Below, one piece after another: positions 16,329 to 22,828 of a stretch of 43,746 nt of DNA. Position numbers and translations under genes: made by a program. The stretch comes from SXXH01 sp041165735. GTDB lineage: Bacteria; Planctomycetota; UBA1135; GCA-002686595. Position 1 is the stretch's first letter. The number at the start of each line of letters is the position of its first letter. Where the stretch lies: NCBI GenBank assembly GCA_046341775.1, contig JBKDQQ010000093.1, positions 1 through 43,746 of the forward strand, written 5' to 3'. The notes beneath the pieces were generated by a model that made no database searches, was not told the DNA's origin, and saw only the letters and a list, made by a program, of their open reading frames with translations.

Positions 16329-16871
16329 ATGTCGCCCAAGGATCGCGCGCATGGGGCTCGACGCCCGGTTGATCCACAGGGGAATCCGGGATGGTTGCGT
16401 GCGTTCGTCCTCGCCTGCGCGCTGATCGCGGCGTGCCGTTCCTCGACCGGCGAAGGGCCGCCGGAGCTCGTGGTCACGGAGACCTTGGGCGCGGCCGAGG
16501 CGCCCGATGGGGCGCCAACCCAAGCGAGTGGCGCGGCGGGGACGCGCGCGGGCACCGCCTCGGCTGCGGAATCGGCGCTGCCTGCGGCCGGCACCGAACT
16601 AGGTCGGCGCATCGCCGCAGGTCGGGATCCGGCCTACCCCACGATGTCGCGCAAGCTGCTCGAGGAGGGCAGTGTCGACCTCGCCATCGAAGTCGGCAAC
16701 GACGGCGGGCTGCGCGGCGTGCGCGTCGTCTCCAGCAGCGGACATGCGCGCCTCGACGAAGCGGCCTTGGCCGCGGTGCGCGCTTGGACCTTCAAGCCAC
16801 GCACGGGAGCCGAGCCCAGCAAGGTGTATCGGCAGCGCTTCGTGTTCCGGCTCAAGCCGACGCAGCGCTAG
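16329..16871 (+). CDS. TonB C-terminal domain lipoprotein
   Basis: Protein of 180 residues with an N-terminal membrane/lipoprotein signal (LRAFVLACALIAAC; probable lipidated Cys36 in IAAC), an Ala/Thr/Gly-rich linker (about 45-90) and a TonB_C-like domain (about 97-177). The domain has the YP motif in DPAYPTMSRKLLEEGSV, then VVSSSGHARLDEAALAAVRAW and TFKP. TonB normally has a transmembrane anchor rather than a lipid anchor, so this may be a TonB-like periplasmic protein, not a classical energy transducer. No ExbB/ExbD is nearby. Its stop TAG shares a CTAG with the hemW stop on the other strand. Confidence 0.8.
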   Translation: MSPKDRAHGARRPVDPQGNPGWLRAFVLACALIAACRSSTGEGPPELVVTETLGAAEAPDGAPTQASGAAGTRAGTASAAESALPAAGTELGRRIAAGRDPAYPTMSRKLLEEGSVDLAIEVGNDGGLRGVRVVSSSGHARLDEAALAAVRAWTFKPRTGAEPSKVYRQRFVFRLKPTQR

Positions 16872-18040
16872 TCCGCCAGCGCGAGCAGGCGCTTGGCGAT
16901 CCAATCCGCGAGCGGCAGGCCGCGGTGCGTCAGACGCCAATGCTCGTCGACGCAGGCGAGCACGCCGTGTTGTTCGAGCGCGCGCACTTCGCGCATGAGG
17001 AACTCGTCGTCCGAGTCGAAGGCCGCGCGCGCACGCGCGGCAGCGCGACTCAGCCCTTCGCGCGTGCGCAAGCCCAACCACCAAGTCTCCGCCAGGCGCT
17101 GACGATCCGTGGGCGTCTCCTCCCACGCCTGCGGTCGGCGGGATTCGAGCGCTTCGCGAGCATAGGCGCCGATGGCCTTGATGTTGCCGCTGCGCGTCGC
17201 TCCTTGCTTGGAGACGGCGCTTGGTCCGAGGCCGACATAGTCGCCATTGCGCCAGTAGTGCAAGTTGTGCGCGCACTCCCGGCCGGCGCGCGCGAAGTTG
17301 CTGATCTCGTAGGCGGGCCAACCACCCTGCGCGAGGCGCGCGCGCGTGTCCTCGAAGAAGCGCAGCTCCTGCTCTTCGTCCTGGCGTCGCAGGCGACCCT
17401 GTTCCAGCCAACGACGGAAGACCGTGTCCTCTTCGAAGGTCAGGTTGTAGGCCGAGACATGGTCGGGGCCGAGCGCGAGCACGCGATCCAGGTGGTCGAG
17501 CCATTGCTCGAGCGGCTGTTCGGGCGTCGCGTAGATCAGGTCGATGTTGATGTTGGTCGCGCCCGCGGCCCGCGCCGCCGCGTAGGCGCGGAACGAATCC
17601 TCGACGCCATGCACCCGACCGAAGAGCTGCAGCGTGGAGGCGTCCAGCGATTGGAAGCCGATGGACAGGCGTGTTGCGCCGAGGGCCAGCAAGGTCGCGG
17701 CCTTCGCCTGGTCGAGGCTCTCGGGATTGCACTCGACAGTCGTTTCGCGACTGCTCGTGCGCCAACCACAGAGATCGTCGAGGCCGTCGAACAGCAACGC
17801 GAGCTCGTCGGGTTCCAGCAACGACGGCGTGCCTCCGCCGAAGAAGACCGTCGAAGGCGCACGTGGAGCACGCACTCGCGCCTCGGCAAGGATGGCGTTC
17901 ACCATGCCGCGACGATCGTGTCCATCGGCGGGCACGGAGTAGAAGTCGCAGTAGTGGCACTTGGCCGCGCAGAACGGCAGGTGCACATACAACGGCGTGC
18001 CGACGGTGGCTTCCACGGCGAGGTTGTAGCACGCGAGCAC
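16868..18040 (-). CDS. hemW: Radical SAM heme chaperone HemW
   Basis: HemW-type radical SAM protein (390 residues), formerly called oxygen-independent coproporphyrinogen oxidase-like; family members bind and transfer heme. The cluster motif is HLPFCAAKCHYCDFYS with C24, C28 and C31. FFGGGTPSLL follows, then ECNPESL, RLSIGFQSLD, and the C-terminal HemN domain with WWLGLRTREGL. The conserved Cys right after the third cluster Cys in HemN (CxxxCxxCxC) is replaced by Phe, as in HemW. The start is a GTG; a second GTG eight codons on (VEATVGTPLYVHLP) is equally possible. Confidence 0.9.
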   Translation of the reverse strand: MLACYNLAVEATVGTPLYVHLPFCAAKCHYCDFYSVPADGHDRRGMVNAILAEARVRAPRAPSTVFFGGGTPSLLEPDELALLFDGLDDLCGWRTSSRETTVECNPESLDQAKAATLLALGATRLSIGFQSLDASTLQLFGRVHGVEDSFRAYAAARAAGATNINIDLIYATPEQPLEQWLDHLDRVLALGPDHVSAYNLTFEEDTVFRRWLEQGRLRRQDEEQELRFFEDTRARLAQGGWPAYEISNFARAGRECAHNLHYWRNGDYVGLGPSAVSKQGATRSGNIKAIGAYAREALESRRPQAWEETPTDRQRLAETWWLGLRTREGLSRAAARARAAFDSDDEFLMREVRALEQHGVLACVDEHWRLTHRGLPLADWIAKRLLALAD

Positions 18041-18050
18041 CGCAAGCGAA

Positions 18051-18076
18051 GAGAGGCGGCCCGTGGACCGCCTCTC
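18051..18076 (-). terminator. Hairpin downstream of the sigma factor gene
   Basis: GAGAGGCGG (18051-18059) pairs perfectly with CCGCCTCTC (18068-18076) around an 8-base loop. The stem extends with CAAGCG/CGCTTG across a small bulge. It lies between the sigma factor stop (18101) and the hemW start, where a terminator is expected. Confidence 0.6.
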
Positions 18077-18100
18077 GCTTGATCCGGCCGTGTCGCGGTC

Positions 18101-19087
18101 CTACTCGCGGCCCGCCATCACCGCATGCAGCTTGCGCAGGGCGTCGACTTCGATCTGGCGCACGCGCTCGCGCGTCAGTCCGACGATGCGGCCGATCTCC
18201 TTGAGCGTCAGCGTCTCGCCGCCGGGCGTGCCGAGTCCATAGCGCAGGCGCAGGATGGTCGCTTCGCGCTCATCGATCGTGTCGAGCAATTCGCCCAAGC
18301 GCTTCAGCAGGTCCGAGTCCTGCATCTGCTCGTCGGGCGTCCGATCCTCGGCTTCGGCCACCGTCTCCTGGTTGGCCGAGAGCACATCGAGGGAGAGTTG
18401 CGGACCCATGCCCGAGACGAGGATGGTGCGGCGCAGCAACGGCCAGTTGTCCTCCGGGATGCCGATCTCCTCGGCGACTTCCTCGATCGTTGGAGCGCGT
18501 CCCAGCAAGTAGGTCAGCTCCTGGCTCACGACCCGCCAGCGAGAGATCATCTCGTTCATGTAGCTCGGCACGCGCACGCTCTTGACGGTGTTCGTCAATG
18601 CGCGACGGATCGACTGCTTGATCCACCAGGTGCCGTAGGTCGAGAACCGACAGCCCGCGTTGGGGTCGAACTTCTCGGCCGCCTTCATCAGGCCGATGTT
18701 GCCTTCGGCGATCAGGTCTTGCAGCGAGAGCCCGCGGTCGGCGTACATCTTCGCCACCGAGACGACCAGGCGGAGGTTGGCGCGGATCATGTGCTCGCGA
18801 GCTTCGAGATCGCCCGCTTGGATGCGGCGACCGAGCTCGAGCTCCTGCTTGGCGGTGAGGAGCGGCACTTCGTTGATCTCGTGGAGATACGTCTCCAGGC
18901 AGCGTTCGTTGGAAATCGGAGTTCTCCGTTGGGGTCGGGTGCGCGCGTGATGCGCGAACTGGCGACGGATCGGACAAGCGGGAGTCGGTTCTTGATGCGA
19001 CCCAGCCGAGACTTGGGAGGAGGAGAACGAGGGCGATGAGAATGAGCGCGCGACGAGAGCGTCGGATCGGAAGAGATGTGCGTGCAC
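18101..19087 (-). CDS. RNA polymerase sigma-70 family factor (primary-like)
   Basis: Sigma factor with regions 1.2 to 4. CLETYLHEINEVPLLT is 1.2; MIRANLRLVVSVAKMYADRGLSLQDLIAEGNIGLMKA and FSTYGTWWIKQSIRRAL are 2.1-2.4. Region 3 follows, and LTLKEIGRIVGLTRERVRQIEVDALRKL is the 4.2 helix-turn-helix. These region 2 and 4 sequences are those of housekeeping-type (RpoD/SigA-like) factors, without the large region 1.1 or the non-conserved insert. The GTG at 19087 gives 328 residues, but the first 57 look non-coding. The conserved part begins at an ATT codon (18916) preceded by GGAGAA, so the natural protein may be about 271 residues from a rare start. Confidence 0.92.
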   Translation of the reverse strand: MHAHLFRSDALVARSFSSPSFSSSQVSAGSHQEPTPACPIRRQFAHHARTRPQRRTPISNERCLETYLHEINEVPLLTAKQELELGRRIQAGDLEAREHMIRANLRLVVSVAKMYADRGLSLQDLIAEGNIGLMKAAEKFDPNAGCRFSTYGTWWIKQSIRRALTNTVKSVRVPSYMNEMISRWRVVSQELTYLLGRAPTIEEVAEEIGIPEDNWPLLRRTILVSGMGPQLSLDVLSANQETVAEAEDRTPDEQMQDSDLLKRLGELLDTIDEREATILRLRYGLGTPGGETLTLKEIGRIVGLTRERVRQIEVDALRKLHAVMAGRE

Positions 19088-19147
19088 CAGCGAGGCCGAG
19101 ACATCGCCAGGAAAGGGTTTCCGGGCGAACTTGTTGGAGCGCGCCTG

Positions 19148-19882
19148 TCAGAACCCCAAGGCTAGGCGCTCTGCCAACACACCGGGCAGGCCCGCGCGCA
19201 GGATGCGCTGCTGCTCGCGTTCGATGTCGTAGGGCACGCGCAACAAGCGGTAGAGGTCCGACTCGGTGTCGTAGATGGCCACGGCCGCACGCGGATCGTC
19301 ATCCCGAGGCTGGCCAACGCTGCCCACGTTGACGAGCACTCGTTGCCATTCGGACAGGTCGACGCGTGTGTCGTGCGTCCAAAACGTACGGCTGGGCTCG
19401 TCGCGCAAGCGGCCCACCAACAACGGCCTGTGCGTGTGCCCGATGAAGCACACGCGACGCGGCTGCGCGGCGAGCGACGGCTCCGCATCGTGGCTGCTCA
19501 TGATGTAGTCGAAGCGTTCGGGGGCGTCCCACGTGGCATGCGCGACCAACACGTGCTCGAACTCGAGCCGCAACGGGAGCTGGGCGAGGTAATGCCTTTC
19601 TTCCGGAGAGAGCTGCGCTCCGGTCCACCGCGCTGCGTACGCGGCGGCAGGATTGAAGCTGTCGACCGGCAAGAGGCCCACCGCGGCTGCGTCGTGGTTG
19701 CCCATGACAATGTGCACGCGGCGTTCGACCAGCAGTCGCAGGCACTCGCGCGGGGCAGCGCCGTAGCCGACTACGTCCCCTACGGAGACGATCTCGTCCA
19801 CCCCCTCGGCGTCCACGGCGGCGAGCACGGACTTGAGGGCACTCAAGTTCGCGTGGATGTCACCGAGAATGGCGTACTTCAT
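19148..19882 (-). CDS. Calcineurin-like metallophosphoesterase
   Basis: Soluble binuclear-metal phosphoesterase (244 residues) of the YfcE/ApaH-like superfamily. Metal motifs are GDIH (7-10), GD (35-36) in VSVGDVVGYG, GNHD (61-64) and GHTH (148-151), with an additional VAHATW. VGDVVGYGAAPRECL resembles the DNA-repair-type predicted phosphodiesterase group; the substrate is unknown. I chose the ATG giving MKYAILGDIHANL; the frame opens earlier but would overlap the upstream gene further. The first 23 bases overlap the end of the membrane-protein gene, suggesting coupling. Confidence 0.85.
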   Translation of the reverse strand: MKYAILGDIHANLSALKSVLAAVDAEGVDEIVSVGDVVGYGAAPRECLRLLVERRVHIVMGNHDAAAVGLLPVDSFNPAAAYAARWTGAQLSPEERHYLAQLPLRLEFEHVLVAHATWDAPERFDYIMSSHDAEPSLAAQPRRVCFIGHTHRPLLVGRLRDEPSRTFWTHDTRVDLSEWQRVLVNVGSVGQPRDDDPRAAVAIYDTESDLYRLLRVPYDIEREQQRILRAGLPGVLAERLALGF

Positions 19883-20471
19883 GTGGTGCCGGTCGCAGCG
19901 CAAGGCTGGCCGCCAGGCCTAACCAAGCAAAGGCGAGGAGCAGGGAGACCATAGTTGGCCGGTCCGGGCGCGGCCAGACATCGATCCAGGCCCCGAGGGG
20001 ACTGTAGGTGCCGCAGAGAGGCCCGAACCAAGCCACAATTGCCAGGACGAGCGAACGGCAGACACGGGAAACGGAGAGATGCTGCGCAGCGATGACCATG
20101 CCCCACCACATGAGGCAGCTACCGATGGACAGGGGAAAGTCGAGGCTGAGGGCTGCGCACACGGAGTAGTGGGCGAGAATGATGGAGGCGGTGGAAACTA
20201 GGAACGCCCAATGGGGCGCGTGGCTCCACATGGCTCGCGTCGCGACGAGCAGGGACGACTGTTGCAGCTGCAACGGGAGAGTGGGCAGTAGCCACCAGAA
20301 GGCAGAAGTATCGGCGGAGGCATGAGTTAGGGCAATTGGCAATGTCGCCACGAACAACGCCCCAGTGGCTGCGCCTACGAAAGCCCAAAAACGCGCATCG
20401 CTCAGGCTCAGTTTGGCCCAAATGCTGATGAGGGCAAGGAGGTTGTCTACCTGTGGTTGCGACCGTGTCAT
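19860..20471 (-). CDS. Integral membrane protein of unknown function
   Basis: I do not recognise this 203-residue protein. It has about six hydrophobic segments (about 29-49, 59-73, 85-113, 117-130, 137-155 and 172-191), with short basic loops and many Trp residues, consistent with a small inner-membrane protein. The ATG start gives MTRSQPQVDNLLALIS. It is divergent from parB, with 59 bp between the starts, and overlaps the phosphoesterase gene. The sequence is less GC-rich than most of the window, like parB. Confidence 0.65.
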   Translation of the reverse strand: MTRSQPQVDNLLALISIWAKLSLSDARFWAFVGAATGALFVATLPIALTHASADTSAFWWLLPTLPLQLQQSSLLVATRAMWSHAPHWAFLVSTASIILAHYSVCAALSLDFPLSIGSCLMWWGMVIAAQHLSVSRVCRSLVLAIVAWFGPLCGTYSPLGAWIDVWPRPDRPTMVSLLLAFAWLGLAASLALRPAPHEVRHSR

Positions 20472-20530
20472 CCGTGAGCCGGGACTTGTTCTACTCGTAG
20501 TGGTCCCCTACCGTGCCCCGAGGAGGACAT

Positions 20531-21418
20531 ATGTCAACGGAGCAAAGACGTTTGGGGAGAGGGTTGGGATCCTTGCTGGGGGGCTCGGCCGCTGCTCAGC
20601 CAGTGCCCAGCGAAGGAGTCACCGAGATTCCGCTCGACCGCATCGTTCCGAATGCGCGTCAGCCGCGCAAGCATTTCGATGCTGTGCACATGGAAGAACT
20701 GGTGGCGAGTATTCAACGCCATGGAGTCCTCCAAGCCATCGTGGTGCGTCCACTTGGAGACCGGTACGAGCTCGTGTCCGGCGAGCGCCGCACCCGCGCT
20801 GCACGGACTGCTGGACGCACCACCATCCCGGCGGTCATCCGTACCGACATTCCGGATGACCAGATGCTGGAGTTGGCGCTGGTCGAGAACGTCCAAAGGC
20901 AGGATCTCGATGCGATTGAGAGAGCACAGGCCTTCCGCGAGATGATGAGCGCCTTGTCTCTGACCCAGGAGCAGGTCGCAGACATGGTGGGGCTCAAGCG
21001 CTCATCGGTTGCCAATCTCCTTCGTCTGCTTGATCTACCGGAGGCAGTCCAGTCGGCAGTGCAGCGCGGCCTCATTTCCATGGGCCACGCCCGAGCCTTG
21101 GCTGGTCTATCCACGCCCGATGACCAGCTGGGTTTGCTCAATCGCGTGGTGCGGGAGGAGCTGTCGGTCCGCGATACCGAAAAGGCGGTGGCCGAACGCA
21201 CTCGACCCCGTGGTTCCGATCCATCAGGGAAAGGGGAGGTGCAACCGGCCACGCCCCCGTGGGTCAAGGAGCTTGAGGCTCGACTTCGGGAGTCCCTCGG
21301 CACGAAGGTAAGTCTCCAGAACCAACCGGGGTTCAAGGGTTTGATCCAAATCGAGTATTACAACCGCGCTGACTTGGAGCGACTTCTGGACCGACTCGCT
21401 CCCAAGTCGATGATCTAA
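20531..21418 (+). CDS. parB: Chromosome partitioning protein ParB
   Basis: CTP-dependent DNA clamp (295 residues) that loads at parS and spreads. The N-terminal RRLGRGLGSLLGG resembles the ParA-stimulating peptide. IPLDRIVPNARQPRKHFD starts the ParB/Srx domain, and the CTP-binding motif is GERRTRAAR (about 86-94). LALVENVQRQDLDAIERAQAF and the helix-turn-helix LTQEQVADMVGLKRSSVANLLRLL follow. The C-terminal dimerisation domain ends IQIEYYNRADLERLLDRL. The ATG at 20531 is set by AGGAGG at 20521-20526. A parS site starts 5 bp after the stop. Confidence 0.97.
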   Translation: MSTEQRRLGRGLGSLLGGSAAAQPVPSEGVTEIPLDRIVPNARQPRKHFDAVHMEELVASIQRHGVLQAIVVRPLGDRYELVSGERRTRAARTAGRTTIPAVIRTDIPDDQMLELALVENVQRQDLDAIERAQAFREMMSALSLTQEQVADMVGLKRSSVANLLRLLDLPEAVQSAVQRGLISMGHARALAGLSTPDDQLGLLNRVVREELSVRDTEKAVAERTRPRGSDPSGKGEVQPATPPWVKELEARLRESLGTKVSLQNQPGFKGLIQIEYYNRADLERLLDRLAPKSMI

Positions 21419-21423
21419 TTCCC

Positions 21424-21439
21424 TGTTCCACGTGGAACA
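21424..21439. promoter_or_regulatory. parS centromere site
   Basis: TGTTCCACGTGGAACA is a perfect 16-bp palindrome, differing from the B. subtilis-type consensus TGTTTCACGTGAAACA only at the two symmetric inner positions. It lies between parB and its terminator. It is the only copy I found in the window. Confidence 0.93.
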
Positions 21440-21480
21440 GCCCACGAGGAACTGGGCACCACACCACGCTAGGAGCCAAG

Positions 21481-21523
21481 AAATGACAGCGGGGCCGGCT
21501 CGACGCCGGCCCCGCTGTCATTT
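21481..21523. terminator. Bidirectional intrinsic terminator between parB and cyclophilin
   Basis: A 19-bp perfect stem (21481-21499 with 21505-21523) around the 5-base loop TCGAC, flanked by AAA/TTTT on the two sides. The position between convergent parB and the cyclophilin gene fits termination in both directions. Confidence 0.88.
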
Positions 21524-21540
21524 TGGACAGGAAGTGAAGT

Positions 21541-22575
21541 CTAGAGCTTGCTCGCCTTGGTGATCACCGCTGGCGCCTCAGGGCGGTCCATGGTGCCTTC
21601 GGCAATTTTCAGCTTTTCGATGGTGTGCGCGACCTCCATGCCGGCGAGCACTTTTCCGAACACCACATAGTCCTTGTCGAGCTGGTTGGCGTCGGCGACC
21701 GTGATGTAGAACTGAGATCCCGAGCTCTGGGTATCTCCACCCTGCTTGGCGGCGGCCAGGAAGCCCTCGAAGTGCCGCAAGCCGGATTCTTCGCGATCAA
21801 CCTTGTAGCCGGGCCCACCGGTACCCCAGGAGGCGGCTTCCTTGGAGGCATCCTTGGTGTTCGGGCAGCCGGCTTGGATCATGAAGCCAGGCACGACGCG
21901 ATGGAACTTGATCCCGTCGTAATAGCCCTCACCAACTAGCTTCAGGAAGTTCTCGCAGTGCTTGGGGGCTCGATCGGTGTAGAGCGCGACGTCAATGTCA
22001 CCCCTGTCGGTGGAGAGACGAACTCGCGGTGCGTCACCAGGGAGTTCAGGGTTGCTCAGTTGGTCTGCGTTTGCGGAGCGCCAAGCCTTGACGGCGACCA
22101 GGCGGCTGCGCATCTCAGCGACGACCGATCGCTTTGGCGCGGTGGCGTCGGCGCCGAAGGTGTAGGCATCCACGACGAGAGGGTGCCCGGGATGATTGGC
22201 TTCCAATGCCTGCAGAGCGCGCTCCGCCTCGTCGTAATCCTTGTTCTCGTAGGCATTTACGGCGGCCATGTACTCGATCCAGGCAGCGGCCGACCGACCC
22301 TTGTGGGTCTGGGCGATGGCCAACATGTCGGCCGTGGCGCCCTTGGGCAGGCCGGTAGTGGCGTCTTCAGGTGCCTTGGCTCGGAAGTCCGTCCAAACGG
22401 CGACTTCGCCGGCTTCGGCATCCAGAGCGGCCTTGTGTTGCCACAGCAGCCAAGCAGTCAGGACAACCGCGAGGGCGGCGCCGAGCTTCCACCAGCGCTC
22501 AACAAAGCTGGCAAGGCCGGACTTCTCTTCCAAGGGAGCGATGGTGACAGCTGTCGGGGCTCTGTGTTCAGCCAT
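21541..22575 (-). CDS. Membrane-anchored cyclophilin-type peptidyl-prolyl isomerase
   Basis: Protein of 344 residues. It has a short cytoplasmic leader and one transmembrane helix (about 30-46, WKLGAALAVVLTAWLLW). A helical region (about 50-175) with a TPR-like element, WIEYMAAVNAYENKDYDEAERALQAL given here in part as YENKDYDEAERAL, follows. The C-terminal cyclophilin domain is at about 183-344. Catalytic features are FHRVVPGFMIQAGCP (224-238, catalytic R226), SGSQFYIT and YVVFGKV. The arrangement resembles periplasmic foldases of the YfgM/PpiD style, with an anchored helical platform plus isomerase, but here the isomerase is a cyclophilin. The ATG start is followed by MAEHRAPTAV. Confidence 0.88.
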   Translation of the reverse strand: MAEHRAPTAVTIAPLEEKSGLASFVERWWKLGAALAVVLTAWLLWQHKAALDAEAGEVAVWTDFRAKAPEDATTGLPKGATADMLAIAQTHKGRSAAAWIEYMAAVNAYENKDYDEAERALQALEANHPGHPLVVDAYTFGADATAPKRSVVAEMRSRLVAVKAWRSANADQLSNPELPGDAPRVRLSTDRGDIDVALYTDRAPKHCENFLKLVGEGYYDGIKFHRVVPGFMIQAGCPNTKDASKEAASWGTGGPGYKVDREESGLRHFEGFLAAAKQGGDTQSSGSQFYITVADANQLDKDYVVFGKVLAGMEVAHTIEKLKIAEGTMDRPEAPAVITKASKL

Positions 22576-22588
22576 GTGGTCGTTTGGA

Positions 22589-22622
22589 GTCCAGATGTGC
22601 CCAGTTTGTTGGGCAGATGGAC
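22589..22622. promoter_or_regulatory. Nested inverted repeat in a divergent promoter region
   Basis: TGCCCA (22598-22603) and TGGGCA (22610-22615) are separated by six bases (GTTTGT) and flanked by GTCCA (22589-22593) and TGGAC (22618-22622). It lies 14-47 bp upstream of the cyclophilin start, in the 253-bp gap to the divergent secreted-protein gene. The layout suggests an operator. The rest of the gap shows nothing I can name. Confidence 0.4.
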
Positions 22623-22828
22623 GCTTGCTCGAGGGAGGGCTTCCGCGCGCGAATCACGGGTACTCGCAACCACTTGCGGCCCAATCGCCCCCCCATTCTA
22701 CGACTCCCCACGCTGCACAGAGCAAGCAAAAACAGCCCTTCGGGTGACCTGCTACAGCGCTGGATCGTCCCCCGCTGCGGTACCCTGCCGCACAGCCGGG
22801 TTTCAGCCCCACCCTCGCAGCACATCCC

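Noticed and set aside
16369..16378. TGATCCACA as a DnaA box
   Set aside because: A single one-mismatch nonamer inside the TonB-domain gene, without a partner or AT-rich context, is expected by chance.
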